DNA of 64,000 nt from G965222335 sp965222335 (GCA_965222335.1 OZ244944.1:806001-870000); one strand, 5' to 3'; counted from the first letter of the stretch, positions 16,008 to 25,974 are shown. Program-made: numbers and translations. Notes: generated by a model from the letters alone, not told the origin.

Positions 16008-18332
16008 ATGACCATCACGGGTCGCTATAGCCTCAGCCTTGCCGGGGTCGCGGTGCTCACCGGCCTGGTACTGCTCGGCGCCACGGCGTTTCGGGAGTAT
16101 CACGTTGGACTCGATCGACTACAGCTGGAGATATCGGCGCGCCTCGCTTCCCAGCCGGATCTTGCCTGGCAGTTTTACCGTGAGGCGCGCCCCGTCCTGG
16201 AGTCACGGCTCGGAGCCATTACCGTCGCCGGAGAAATCGACACGGCGACCGCCTACAACCGGATTGGCGAGGTTATCAGCCACGTTGGCAGTGCACGCCC
16301 CTCCATAGCCCTGACCGCAGTGCGCGAGGGACTGGCAACAACAGAACCGGCGCTGGTGGGCTTCGCCAGCGGCGAAGCCACGGGCACAGGCTTTGTCGCG
16401 GCGCTGCTAGGTACACAAGGCCACCTGAGCCTGCCGGTGCTCTCTACCGTTAATCCTGCGCCGGCGGACCTGACCCGCTACGACTTCCTGCTGGCACTGG
16501 CAGATGCTGATCAGGGCGGCAGCGATTTTGTTCTTGGCTACCTGGACATAGTGATTGATCTCAGGGCGGCGCTGGCAAGCACCGGCCCGCTCCTGTGGCA
16601 GGTAGGTTTGGGATGGCTGGGGTTGATGCTGGCCGGGTTCGTCCTGACACTGCAACTCCATCGTCGCCTGGGTAACGAGCTGGGGCAGCTCACGGGCGCC
16701 ATGGACCGCTTGGTTGAAGGTGATCTCGAGCCCGAGGTCCCGGTCCTGAAGGGTGGCGAAACCGGTGACATGGCCAGTGCCCTGTCCAAACTGGTGACAG
16801 GCCTGCGCAAATATCGCGAAGAAATCACGCTGGGCCGCAAGCTCTTGAGCCGCAAAGTGGACGAGCGGGCAGGAGAACTGTCACGTACCCATGAAGAACT
16901 GGATCGGGCCGCCGAGCACGTGTCCGCCACCGAACGCACCGTGCACCGACTCACCTACTACGACAGCCTTACCTCCCTGCCCAACCGTCGACTGTTCCTC
17001 GAACAGTTCGCCCTGATGCTGCGACTGACCCGCCGCCACCAGAGACGCCTCGCCCTGCTGTACGTAGACCTGCGGCACTTCGACCGGGTCAACGATGCCC
17101 TGGGGCACAGTGCCGGCGATCGCCTTCTCCGGGAGGTCGGCAAGCGCCTGCAGACCTGTATCCGCGACAGCGACACCCTGGCCCGCACAGACACAGAGGA
17201 GGACAGCATCGACGTATCGCGCCTGGGCGGCGACGAATTCACCGTGGTACTGAACCAGCTGGAAGCGGAGGCAGACGCCCAGCGCGTAGCCCAGCGGATC
17301 ATTGCCGAGTTGGAGGCGCCGTTTGCCCTGGACGAGCAGGCTGTCACGGTTACGCCAGTGATCGGCATCGCCCTCGCACCGCGGCATGGCGATGGCGTGG
17401 AAGACCTGCTGGGTGCAGCCAGCGCGGCGATGCGCGAGGCACAAAGCCGGCACGAGGGCGGCGGCTACTGCGTCTACTCCCCGGAAATGCGCGAGCATGA
17501 TGACGCCACCTTCAAGCAGTGGTCGGCGCTGCGTAATGCCCTGAAAGAAGACAGGCTGTCCCTGACCTTTGTGCCCCGGGTGGACACCGTGATGGGCTCG
17601 GTCATCGCCCTGGCGACCCACCCCTCCTGGAACAGCGACAGCGCGGGCCAGGTCAGCGGTCAGGCGTTATTGCAGCTGGCGCAGGATAGCGGTCTGGGGC
17701 AGGAGCTGGGCGCGTGGCTGATTTCCACGGCAATGCCGCGGTTTGCCCAACTGCAGGCCGGGGCGGAACCTTCCCTGCGCCTGGCAGTTGCTCTGCCCCC
17801 CGCTGTGCTCGATGCCAACCTGCCGGTCCTGATCGGAGAGGCCTTATCCGTCGCCGGCCTGCATCCAGAACGACTGGAGCTACAGTTCCCCGCGCGAAGC
17901 CTGGGACGCTGTAACCGGGCGACCCTGGATGGGCTGATATCACTGCGCGCCGGCGGCACCGCCCTCGCCCTCACCGGCGTCGCTGAAGAATCCCTGCCGA
18001 TTGCGCAGCTGGCTGACCTGCCCGTCGATACCCTGGTCATTGACGCAGCGCTGGTGGCGCGCAGTGAACAAAGCAATAACTGGCGGGCGCTGACGACCAT
18101 TGCGACCCTGGCATCGCACCTGGAACTGGTTGCGGTCGCAGATGGGGTGAACGACGAAGTAAGCTACCGACAGCTTGCCAGCCACCGCCTGCGACAGATG
18201 CAGGGCGCGCTGTTCAGCGCGCCGCTGGCGGACGCCGATCTCCCTCCCCTGCTGGTGCCCTGGCACTTCATTGAGCAGATCCAGACCATGCGTCGCGAGG
18301 AACCTGACGCCCGCGGCCTCGGGCGCCCTTGA
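16008..18332 (+). CDS. Membrane diguanylate cyclase with degenerate EAL domain
   Basis: A 774-residue signalling protein. TM1 is about residues 7-27, a periplasmic sensor spans about 30-185, TM2 about 195-217, and then come HAMP and a coiled coil (to about 310). The GGDEF domain (about 318-490) has an intact RLGGDEF motif near 406, so cyclase activity is possible. No RxxD inhibitory site is visible upstream. The C-terminal EAL-like domain (about 500-755) has lost its signature residues: the EAL position reads IALATH, the DDFGxG loop reads ALTGVAEES, and EGVE reads ADGVN. It should not hydrolyse c-di-GMP and may bind nucleotide or partners. It stands alone with its own upstream gap. Confidence 0.88.
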   Translation: MTITGRYSLSLAGVAVLTGLVLLGATAFREYHVGLDRLQLEISARLASQPDLAWQFYREARPVLESRLGAITVAGEIDTATAYNRIGEVISHVGSARPSIALTAVREGLATTEPALVGFASGEATGTGFVAALLGTQGHLSLPVLSTVNPAPADLTRYDFLLALADADQGGSDFVLGYLDIVIDLRAALASTGPLLWQVGLGWLGLMLAGFVLTLQLHRRLGNELGQLTGAMDRLVEGDLEPEVPVLKGGETGDMASALSKLVTGLRKYREEITLGRKLLSRKVDERAGELSRTHEELDRAAEHVSATERTVHRLTYYDSLTSLPNRRLFLEQFALMLRLTRRHQRRLALLYVDLRHFDRVNDALGHSAGDRLLREVGKRLQTCIRDSDTLARTDTEEDSIDVSRLGGDEFTVVLNQLEAEADAQRVAQRIIAELEAPFALDEQAVTVTPVIGIALAPRHGDGVEDLLGAASAAMREAQSRHEGGGYCVYSPEMREHDDATFKQWSALRNALKEDRLSLTFVPRVDTVMGSVIALATHPSWNSDSAGQVSGQALLQLAQDSGLGQELGAWLISTAMPRFAQLQAGAEPSLRLAVALPPAVLDANLPVLIGEALSVAGLHPERLELQFPARSLGRCNRATLDGLISLRAGGTALALTGVAEESLPIAQLADLPVDTLVIDAALVARSEQSNNWRALTTIATLASHLELVAVADGVNDEVSYRQLASHRLRQMQGALFSAPLADADLPPLLVPWHFIEQIQTMRREEPDARGLGRP

Positions 18333-18452
18333 GCCTCGCGCGCCAACGTGGCCGGGCACTACAACACTGACAACGCGGCACGATGCGGTATACTGTGGCT
18401 ATCATGCCCAGCATGGCGATCAGCGTTCACCACCGACTAACGAGGTAATAAC

Positions 18453-18881
18453 ATGGCTTCCGTGGATCTGGCTTACATCAGAAAACTTTTCACCGACGGG
18501 TTCAAGGGTGAAGGCGACCCGGAAGCCTATCGCGAACTCATGCTGATGATCCTCGCCAGGGCCACCGACGCCGATTCCTATACTCATCCGGCCGAAGTTG
18601 AGTCCGTGCAGGCGGTGATCAAGCGCCACCTCGATGAGGACGTATCGCCAGCGGAGATCCGGACCATTGCTCTCAGCGATCTGTACCAGTCGGCGCCGCT
18701 GGAAAAGTACATCAGCCGCCTGGCACCGAAACTGTCGATCGAGCAGCGCAAGGAAATCATCGCTGCCCTGATGGATGTGTTGAAGGCGGACGGAAGGGTG
18801 GCAGCGTCAGAGGCCATTTACTTTGACATGGTGGCGATGGCCCTGCGCATGACCTACTCGGAAGTCGCCGGCCTCACCTAG
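18453..18881 (+). CDS. TerB-family tellurite-resistance-like protein
   Basis: A 142-residue all-helical protein matching the TerB fold: an acidic N-terminal helix, an ARATDADSYTHPAEVESVQ segment and a C-terminal LKADGRVAASEAIYFDMVA motif with acidic residues that in TerB proteins bind metal. GAGG precedes the ATG. No other ter genes are nearby, so tellurite resistance should not be assumed. Stand-alone TerB proteins occur widely and have no firm role. Confidence 0.78.
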   Translation: MASVDLAYIRKLFTDGFKGEGDPEAYRELMLMILARATDADSYTHPAEVESVQAVIKRHLDEDVSPAEIRTIALSDLYQSAPLEKYISRLAPKLSIEQRKEIIAALMDVLKADGRVAASEAIYFDMVAMALRMTYSEVAGLT

Positions 18882-18911
18882 AGACCACAGTCCCCTTTCC
18901 GGCCCGAGGCC

Positions 18912-21302
18912 TCAGGCCGCTGCACGCGCCTCGGCCACCGCTCTCTCACCGCTACTGCGATCGAAAAACATCCAGGCAAGAGCCGGCAACAGCAGCAGCG
19001 CCCCCAACATATTCCAGAAGAACATGAAGGTCAGCATCAGGCCCATGTCCGCCTGGAACTTGATCGGAGAAAAGATCCAGGTGCCCACGCCGATGGCCAG
19101 GGTCAGGCCGGTAAAGGCGACCGCGCTGCCGCTGGACATCAATGACAGCAGGTAAGCCTGGCGGAGCGTGTCACCGCGCCGCAGGTTGGACTCCAGGGCG
19201 GTGTAGATGTAGATCCCGTAGTCAACGCCGATACCCACCCCGAGGGCGATTACCGGGAGCGTCGCCACTTTCACGCCGATCCCCAGGGCCGCCATCAAGG
19301 CCTGCCCGAGGACCGAGGTCAGCATCAATGGCAGGATAATGCACAGGGTCACCCGCAGGGAGCGGAAGGTCAGCAGGCACAGCAGGGTGACCACACCGTA
19401 GACCCAGAGCAACATACGCACCTGGGCCTCTTCAATCACGATATTCGTCGCCGCCTCGATGCCGGCGTTACCCGCGGCCATTTTCAGGGTAAAGGCCTCG
19501 CTGTCACTGCTGAACTCCTCCTTGAATTCATCCACCGCGGCGACCACCGAATTCAGGGTGTCCGCCTTGTGGTCGTCGAGGAAGAAAATGACCGGCGCCA
19601 TGGAGCAGTCCGCATTGCGCAGGCTGCCCGGAGCACGGCTCAGGGAGTTGTTGAGAATGTACTGGTTGCGGCTGATGTCATGCCACTTGGGGTTGCCCTC
19701 GTTCATGCCCATGATCACCAGTTTGGACACGTCAACCAGGGACATCGAAGACTGCACCCCCGGCACCGCCCCCATGTAGGCCTGGAAGTAATTCACGCCC
19801 TCGATAAAGTCGTAGTTGCCGCACTGCTGTTTGCCGGTTTCCGCCATCACCACAAAGACATCGGTGCTGGTGGAGTAGTTCTCGGTCAGGAAGGCATTGT
19901 CCCGATTGTAGCGGGAGTCAGGGCGCAACTCCGGCGCGCCCGCATCGAGGTCACCGATTTTCTGGAACTGCCCGCCATAAACGCCCACGCCTGCAAGCAG
20001 GACAGACACCACCAGCACGGTCAGCGCCGGACCGCGCCGGGTCACGCCCGAGAGCCACTGCCAGTGTCGCTGGGGTTCACCCGACAGGCGTTGGCGATAG
20101 CGCTGGCCACCCTTGCTCAGGCCAATGTACGACAGCAGCAGGGGCAGCAGCAGCAGGTTGGTCGCCACCAGCACCGCGATCCCGGTGCTGGCCACAATTG
20201 CCAGCTCCTGAATCACCGGAATGTCGATTACCCGCAGGGTGAAGAAGCCTACGCCGTCACTCAGCAGGGCAATAAAGCCGGGCTTGGAAATCTTGATAAA
20301 CGTCAATTGCGCCGATTCGTTTTTCGGCGCGCCCTGGGCCGCGTACAGACCAAAGCGGTTGATGATCTGGGAGGCGTGAGAGATACCCACGGCGAACACC
20401 AGGAAGGGCACCAGCATCGAGTAGGGATCCAGGCCCAGGCCCATCATGCGCAACAGGCCCAGCTGCCAGACCACGGCGATCGTGGAGCACAGCAGCGCCG
20501 CCGCAGTCAGTCGTGAGCAGCGGGAGTAGACGAACAGCAGCACCGCGGTAATCACAAACGCAATCAGGAAGAACACGCCGACCAGGCGCGCGCCATCAAT
20601 AAGGTCGCCGACCAGCTTGGCGAAGCCGGTGATGTGAATACGGATATTCTCGGTCTGGTACTTGTCGCGAATCTTGGTTTCCAGGGCCTGGGAGAATTCC
20701 TGGTAGTCCAGCCGTTCGCCGGTGTCGGGGTCGGTCTCGGTCAGCTGCGCGAGAATGACCGCGGACTTGAAGTTATTCGCCACCAGGCGCCCGACCTGAC
20801 CCGACTTGAGCGTATTCTCTCGCAGCTGCTGAATACTGCGCGGGCTACCGTCGTAGTCATCGGGGATCACCGCCCCGCCCACGAAGCCCTCTTCAGTAAC
20901 CTCCTGCCAGCGTACCGTTGGCGTCCACAGCGACTGCAGCGCCGAGCGGTCCACGCCCTTGATGTAGAAGACCTCGTCGGTGATGTCCCGGAGCAGGGCC
21001 TGGAATTCCTCGGTGAAGATGTCCCCTTCCCGGGTCTCGACGATAATCCGCACCGAATTGCCCAGGCCCTTGAGGTCCTCGCGGCTGTCGAGATAGTTCA
21101 CGATGAAGGGGTGTGACACCGGAATCATCTTCTCGAAGCTGGCGTCCGGGCGCAGTTGCACCATCTGCCAGGCAAATACCCCGGTCAGCACCAGAAAGAG
21201 CAGGGTGATCGGCAGGCGCAGCTTGAGCAGCTTGCTCGCCAGCCAGGGTCGCAGGCGTCCGTCTTCCGGGTCTACATTTAGTGTGACGTCGTCGTCACTC
21301 AT
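18912..21302 (-). CDS. RND-superfamily transporter with MMPL domains
   Basis: A 796-residue membrane protein. ATG at 21302 (MSDDDVTLNVDPEDG) is preferred because GGGGAG lies seven bases upstream and it overlaps the preceding stop by 8 bp; the longer frame is the antisense-rich end of the neighbour. It has two halves, each with one helix, a large periplasmic domain and five more helices (for example LPVIALGVGIGVDYGIYIYT). This is the MMPL/hopanoid-type RND layout, without the adaptor and channel genes of AcrAB-type pumps. It is the last gene of a four-gene minus-strand cluster and may move lipids or steroid/terpenoid compounds between membranes (inference). Confidence 0.88.
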   Translation of the reverse strand: MSDDDVTLNVDPEDGRLRPWLASKLLKLRLPITLLFLVLTGVFAWQMVQLRPDASFEKMIPVSHPFIVNYLDSREDLKGLGNSVRIIVETREGDIFTEEFQALLRDITDEVFYIKGVDRSALQSLWTPTVRWQEVTEEGFVGGAVIPDDYDGSPRSIQQLRENTLKSGQVGRLVANNFKSAVILAQLTETDPDTGERLDYQEFSQALETKIRDKYQTENIRIHITGFAKLVGDLIDGARLVGVFFLIAFVITAVLLFVYSRCSRLTAAALLCSTIAVVWQLGLLRMMGLGLDPYSMLVPFLVFAVGISHASQIINRFGLYAAQGAPKNESAQLTFIKISKPGFIALLSDGVGFFTLRVIDIPVIQELAIVASTGIAVLVATNLLLLPLLLSYIGLSKGGQRYRQRLSGEPQRHWQWLSGVTRRGPALTVLVVSVLLAGVGVYGGQFQKIGDLDAGAPELRPDSRYNRDNAFLTENYSTSTDVFVVMAETGKQQCGNYDFIEGVNYFQAYMGAVPGVQSSMSLVDVSKLVIMGMNEGNPKWHDISRNQYILNNSLSRAPGSLRNADCSMAPVIFFLDDHKADTLNSVVAAVDEFKEEFSSDSEAFTLKMAAGNAGIEAATNIVIEEAQVRMLLWVYGVVTLLCLLTFRSLRVTLCIILPLMLTSVLGQALMAALGIGVKVATLPVIALGVGIGVDYGIYIYTALESNLRRGDTLRQAYLLSLMSSGSAVAFTGLTLAIGVGTWIFSPIKFQADMGLMLTFMFFWNMLGALLLLPALAWMFFDRSSGERAVAEARAAA

Positions 21303-22452
21303 GCCCCAACTCCCCAAGGTCTTCGCGTATAAAGCCGGTGCCGCTGACAAGATAAAGCTTGCCATCCCGCACATCCGCATCCGCAAGCGATGCCCGGCTG
21401 GGATGGGTTACTTCGGTAAAACTGGCCCCGTTGTCGCGGCTGAGCAGGATGCGCCCACCGACACCGACAAAGTAAAGTTCGCCACTGGCGGTCGCGACGC
21501 CCGCGTAGAGGCTACCCTCGCCGATGCCCGCAACCCGCTGCCAGCTGGCGCCATCGTCGCTGGAGCGGAACAGGTTGCCGCGCAGCCCCATCGCGTAGAG
21601 GGAATCACCTGCGGGCAGCACCCGGAACAGGCTGCCATCGTAGACATCGCGGGTGCGGGTCCAGCTGTGACCGTCATCATCGGAGTAATACAGCAGGCCG
21701 GCCTCGCCGCTCATGTGCAGGCGGCCGCTGTCGCTGCGCTCGAGCGAGTAAAGGTGGTTGCGGTAGCCGTTGTCGATACCGTCGACATCGAGCTGCCAGC
21801 TTTCGCCCCCGTCCTCGGTACGATAGAACATGCCGTAGGCGCCAATGGCGAAACCGTCGCTGTCGCTGGTGAACATGACGTCGAGGAAGGGGTCCGCGGG
21901 GCCCGTCTCTACCGCGAAACCGGCATCATCCAGGGCGAAAATCGCGTTCTCGAGGGCGAAGTCCAGCTCGTCGAGCGCCTCGGGATCAGGGTCCTCCTGG
22001 GCTTCCAGCGCTGCGAGTTCCTCTTCGAGGCGTTCCTTGTTGCGCTTGGCATAGGCCAGGAACTGCTCGTTGGCCTGATAGCCGTCAAACACCTTGACCC
22101 AGGTCTGGCCGCCGTCATCGCCGCGCAGGATCACCCCCCCATGCCCCACGGCCCAGCCGGTACCGTTGGGGGTAAAGGTGATGGCGGTCAGGGTAATGCT
22201 TACCGGCACGCTGGCCTGCTGCCAGGTCTCGCCGAGATCGTCACTGTAGGTGATCAGGCCCAGTTCACCGGCAGCGAACAGGCGCTCGCCGGACCAGGCC
22301 AGGTCAACCAGGCGCTGCTCCGCGGGCTCGTCCGTGACCACCGCGTCGCTGAAAGCGAATTCCGCCTGAACAGGCAGCGCGCCCCACAGGAGCGCTGCCA
22401 GCAGCAGGCATGCACCCAGCAGCGGACCGCGTCCGTCCTGTCGCCGCGCCAT
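21295..22452 (-). CDS. Ycf48/HCF136-like beta-propeller protein
   Basis: A 385-residue secreted protein with a signal peptide (cleavage after LPVQA, about residue 30). It has about six repeats of the sialidase/BNR type, such as YSDDLGETWQ, RGDDGGQTWVKV, RTEDGGESWQ, YSDDDGHSWTRT and RSSDDGASWQRV. These are the hallmarks of Ycf48-like propellers. A coiled, Glu-rich insertion (about 125-160) interrupts the propeller. The organism shows no photosynthesis genes here; in heterotrophs such proteins occur beside MMPL, DUF1329 and DUF1302 genes. It overlaps the MMPL gene by 8 bp and follows DUF1329 by 8 bp. Confidence 0.85.
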   Translation of the reverse strand: MARRQDGRGPLLGACLLLAALLWGALPVQAEFAFSDAVVTDEPAEQRLVDLAWSGERLFAAGELGLITYSDDLGETWQQASVPVSITLTAITFTPNGTGWAVGHGGVILRGDDGGQTWVKVFDGYQANEQFLAYAKRNKERLEEELAALEAQEDPDPEALDELDFALENAIFALDDAGFAVETGPADPFLDVMFTSDSDGFAIGAYGMFYRTEDGGESWQLDVDGIDNGYRNHLYSLERSDSGRLHMSGEAGLLYYSDDDGHSWTRTRDVYDGSLFRVLPAGDSLYAMGLRGNLFRSSDDGASWQRVAGIGEGSLYAGVATASGELYFVGVGGRILLSRDNGASFTEVTHPSRASLADADVRDGKLYLVSGTGFIREDLGELGHE

Positions 22453-22460
22453 ACCCGCGC

Positions 22461-23828
22461 TTACCGCCGTCCGGCGCGACGCAGCGCAGCGGGGGTGAAG
22501 TCTTCGAAGTCACCCTCGTAATCGAAGTCCCAGGGATAGCCGGACTCCTCGTTGTTGAGGCCGATGACCAGGTAGCGACGGGAAACCAGGTCGTGCAGCG
22601 ATTCGGCTGCCAGCCAGGTCAGCCGCTCTTCGTAGTGCATCAGGGGGTGGCCTTCCTTGACCCGCCACAGTTCGCCGCGGCCATCGTAATGATCAATCAG
22701 GGCGATCTGCCAGCTGTCCTCGTCGACGTAGAACGTCCGGCGCGCGTAGATATGCCGTGCGTCGTCCTTCAGCTTGGAGTCCACCACCCACACGCGGTGC
22801 AGTTCGTAACGCGTGTGCTCCGGGTTCATGTGCCCGGGCTGGATAATGTCGTCGTAGCTCAGCTCTCCCGAGGCCAGGTCAAAGGAGTTGTAGGGGATGT
22901 ACATTTCCCGCTTGCCCACCAGCTCCCAGTTGTAGCGATCCGGCGCGCCGTTGAACAGGTCCAGATCGTCCGCGGTACGCAGGCCGTCCGAGGCAGTGCC
23001 GGGGCCGTCATAGGCCACGTTGGGGGCGCGGCGCACCCGGCGCTGACCGGCGTTATAAACCCAGGCGGCACGAGGCTCTTCCACCTGGTTGATATTCTCG
23101 TGTACCAGCAGCACATCGCCTTCGAGGCGGGCCGGGGCGAGAATCCGCTGCAGGAAAACGAACAGGCGATTGGGATAGGGGTTATCGGGGAAGCGGTTGG
23201 CAAAGATCGCCTCTTCCTCGAACAGGACCGGGGCAAAGGCGCCGTTGGTCTGCACCGGAATCTGGGTGTAGCGACGCTTGAACCCGAGTGGGGTGCGGTA
23301 GCGCACGATATGGTTCCAGATCACCTCCAGGCCGCTCTGGGGAATCGGGAAAGGCACCGCCGCCTTGAAGTTCACCAGGCCGTTGCCACCCTCGACCAGG
23401 TCGGTCTCGGTGGCGCCTTCCTTGATCAGGGTGTATTCAGAGTCGGGCAGGTTGGCACTGCGCCGGGTAGGGTACACGGGCATCTTGAAGGTGTCGGGGT
23501 AGCGCTCAAACAGCGCGATCTGGCCCGGCGACAGCTTGTCGCGGTACTGGTCCAGATTCTGCGCGGTAATGGTGAGCAGCACTTCATCATCGGCGAAAGG
23601 ATTCACCAGGCGCTCGCCGGGGGTGAAACCAGCCGGGAACTCGGTGATCCCCCCTTCCCAGGGCGGAATCGTGCCATCGGCATTACCGGCGCGCTCGGCG
23701 CCCACCGGCGTCAGGGTGTCGCCACCGAGCTTGGCGGCCTCCTCGGCCGATACCTTGGCCTGGGAGTGGACGCTGCCCAGGGCGAGCGCCGAGGCAAAAA
23801 TAAGAGTGCAGGCTTTTTTCATCTTCAA
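22461..23828 (-). CDS. DUF1329 outer-membrane lipoprotein-sorting-like protein
   Basis: A 455-residue secreted protein, with a signal peptide to about residue 24 and then the DUF1329 start motif KLGGDTLTPVGAERAGNADG and IPPWEGGI. The family has a LolA/LolB-like half-barrel fold predicted to bind lipid. It includes a conserved WVYNAGQRRVRRAP and YDSFD-like (YNSFDLASG) segment. It lies 16 bp downstream of the DUF1302 gene. Members are regularly co-encoded with DUF1302, Ycf48-like and MMPL proteins near steroid, terpene or ester degradation genes, which suggests a hydrophobic-compound transport system (inference). Confidence 0.88.
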   Translation of the reverse strand: MKMKKACTLIFASALALGSVHSQAKVSAEEAAKLGGDTLTPVGAERAGNADGTIPPWEGGITEFPAGFTPGERLVNPFADDEVLLTITAQNLDQYRDKLSPGQIALFERYPDTFKMPVYPTRRSANLPDSEYTLIKEGATETDLVEGGNGLVNFKAAVPFPIPQSGLEVIWNHIVRYRTPLGFKRRYTQIPVQTNGAFAPVLFEEEAIFANRFPDNPYPNRLFVFLQRILAPARLEGDVLLVHENINQVEEPRAAWVYNAGQRRVRRAPNVAYDGPGTASDGLRTADDLDLFNGAPDRYNWELVGKREMYIPYNSFDLASGELSYDDIIQPGHMNPEHTRYELHRVWVVDSKLKDDARHIYARRTFYVDEDSWQIALIDHYDGRGELWRVKEGHPLMHYEERLTWLAAESLHDLVSRRYLVIGLNNEESGYPWDFDYEGDFEDFTPAALRRAGRR

Positions 23829-23844
23829 CTCCGAGATGCGTTGA

Positions 23845-25668
23845 TTAGAAGGCGACCGAGAAGCTCAGTGAGACAAAATCGCGATCCTGTAGTTCATTGT
23901 AATCCGCACCAAAGAAACTGGTGTAGGACACGTCCGCCTGGTACTTGTTGAGGTAAGAGCCCTGCAGGCCCACGCTCAGCGCCATACGGTTATCGATAAA
24001 GTTGGGCGCGGGCGAGGTACCGTGCACATCGTGGGACCAGGCCATGCTCGGCGTCAAGTTGATCCCGGCAAAGGCGTTGGGGTACTCCAGCGAGGCGCGC
24101 ACGCGGTAACCCCAGGAGAAAGAGTCGGTGAAGCCGTCGTCCTCGCAGTAGTCACCGTTGCTGTTGGGCACGATGGTCGGCGCCAGCGGATGCTGGGTAC
24201 AGCTGATGGTCGCGCCCGGGAACACGCTGCTCTCGAAGGGGGTGAAGCCGTTGACGCCGTAGGCAGAGGAACGGCCGTAGTTAACGCTGGAATCCATACC
24301 GCTCAGCCAGACCGCGCCGACTTCGGTGGCCAGCGACAGGCGCTCGGCGCCAAGCACCTGCTCAAAGAAACGGATCAGGGTGGTCTGGGCCTGGGTGTAG
24401 CCGACTTCATCGAAGCCAGAGACATAACCGCCCGGACCTGCAGCGAGGGAGCGCGGCAGCATCGGCGACCACTCGGCAAAGCTGCCGAGGGCCAGCGCCT
24501 GCAGGAGATCAGTGGTGTTGATCTGCAGCGGATAATCCGGCCGGTAGCTGACTTCACCGGAGATCGCCCAGTCGGTCACAAAGGTGGCGAAGGTGAGGCC
24601 GAAGAGTTCGATGTCCTCGGGGAACTCGAAGAAGTATTCCGGGCTGACCGCCGGGTTGAGGATCGGCGCGCCGAGGGCCTCCTCGGTATTATAGGCACTG
24701 AAAATCGGTGTGCGGCTGTGCAGGTTCATGTAGTACAGGCCAAACTCGGTAGAGTTCAGGGCCTCGGCAAAGTACCGGAAGGCGATACCGTACTGTCCGG
24801 AATCACTGGCTTCCTCGTCGGGCGCGCGGTCGATGGTGAAGATCGTACCTATCTGGGCGCCATCGGGCTGGCTGCCGGTCGCGGTCAGGAAATCACAGTT
24901 GCCGCCGTAGGGATCCGCGGCACTCCAGTAGGTCCCGCATTCATCCAGGATGGTGCGCTCCCAGTCGTACTGGTAAAAAGCCTCAATACTGAGGTTGCGC
25001 GTGGCGCCGAGGTTGCCATACACCATACCCACGGGCAGCAGCGCCTCCTTGATCTCCGTGCCCGGACGCCGCAGCGCGGTCACATCAAAGGGGCTGATCA
25101 CGTTGACGCCGTTCTGGATGAAGGTGCTCTCGCCCCAGCTCAGCACCATGCTGCCGGCACGTAAATCCAGGGGCATGTCCCCCAGTTCGACATCGGTGTA
25201 GGCATAGTAGTCGAGGAACTCGAAGCCGCTTTCCTGGGCCAGGTCCTCAAAGCCGCCGGTGTTCAGCTTCTCGTTGGGGGCATAGCCGTTGGCCGCGTGG
25301 CCGTGGGCCACCTCGTCCTGGTCCAGGGCGTAGTCGTACCAGTACTTGAAGCGGGTAAACACGCCAAAGTTGTCGTTACTCAGCTGCAGGTCGTGGACAC
25401 CCTTGAACAGCAGGGAGTACATGTCGCCACTGTCGTAGTTGAGATTGCCGTCGTCTGCGGTGCTGCCGGATGCGCGACCCACGCCATCGGTGTTACCCGG
25501 CGAGAGCACGCCCGCGTCGGGACTCTCGGTGCGCCAGCTGGCACCGACGGAGAACACCGATACGAAAGACCCCTCAAAGGAGCCCAGCTCGAAATTGATT
25601 GCCGCTGCCGGCAGCACTGTCCCAGCCGCGAGCGCCGCGACCATCCTGCTGATAACTTTCTTATTCAT
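23845..25668 (-). CDS. DUF1302 outer-membrane beta-barrel protein
   Basis: A 607-residue protein. ATG at 25668 (MNKKVISRMVAALAAGTVLP) is chosen for its signal peptide and GAGAG upstream; the frame extends further but without a sensible start. The mature protein begins INFELGSFEGSFVSVFSVG, the typical DUF1302 opening, and contains alternating strands ending in FVSLSFSVAF with a terminal Phe suited to BAM assembly. DUF1302 proteins are predicted outer-membrane channels. As first gene of the DUF1302-DUF1329-Ycf48-MMPL set it would be the outer-membrane component of an inner-to-outer-membrane route. Confidence 0.87.
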   Translation of the reverse strand: MNKKVISRMVAALAAGTVLPAAAINFELGSFEGSFVSVFSVGASWRTESPDAGVLSPGNTDGVGRASGSTADDGNLNYDSGDMYSLLFKGVHDLQLSNDNFGVFTRFKYWYDYALDQDEVAHGHAANGYAPNEKLNTGGFEDLAQESGFEFLDYYAYTDVELGDMPLDLRAGSMVLSWGESTFIQNGVNVISPFDVTALRRPGTEIKEALLPVGMVYGNLGATRNLSIEAFYQYDWERTILDECGTYWSAADPYGGNCDFLTATGSQPDGAQIGTIFTIDRAPDEEASDSGQYGIAFRYFAEALNSTEFGLYYMNLHSRTPIFSAYNTEEALGAPILNPAVSPEYFFEFPEDIELFGLTFATFVTDWAISGEVSYRPDYPLQINTTDLLQALALGSFAEWSPMLPRSLAAGPGGYVSGFDEVGYTQAQTTLIRFFEQVLGAERLSLATEVGAVWLSGMDSSVNYGRSSAYGVNGFTPFESSVFPGATISCTQHPLAPTIVPNSNGDYCEDDGFTDSFSWGYRVRASLEYPNAFAGINLTPSMAWSHDVHGTSPAPNFIDNRMALSVGLQGSYLNKYQADVSYTSFFGADYNELQDRDFVSLSFSVAF

Positions 25669-25974
25669 AAAGCAACTCTCTCGCCGCGAACTGTGTGGTC
25701 CAACACGCAACCTCATCAGCATAGCAGGGCAGACGCAGGTTGCAGCAATTATCGATATCGGTCGGTGCCGTACAATCCCGGCGCCACGCATGCCCTCGCC
25801 ACGCGGCTCTCGAGACTGGCCCGCTCTGGTCGTTTCCACCGTGTATTAGCCGGGCAACTCTGCTATAACACTGGGCATAACAACCTGCGTATCGCCCTCG
25901 GCAGCGGTGGCTTTCAGGCCTGACCCAGCGGCGGGGCGCGCGAGAATAACACGGGATAAAATCGAGGTGAACCC
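25669..25974. other. Divergent intergenic region between DUF1302 and acyl-CoA reductase genes
   Basis: A 306-bp gap that must hold promoters for both directions. I see no coding frame of merit, no strong inverted repeat and no unambiguous -35/-10 pair. A GAGGTGAACCC site precedes the reductase start. Confidence 0.5.

Noticed and set aside
18453..18881. Tellurite resistance locus
   Set aside because: Only a lone TerB-fold gene; no terA/C/D/E/Z partners.
21295..22452. Ycf48-like protein as a sign of oxygenic photosynthesis
   Set aside because: No photosystem genes are present; such propellers occur in many heterotrophs beside DUF1329/MMPL genes.
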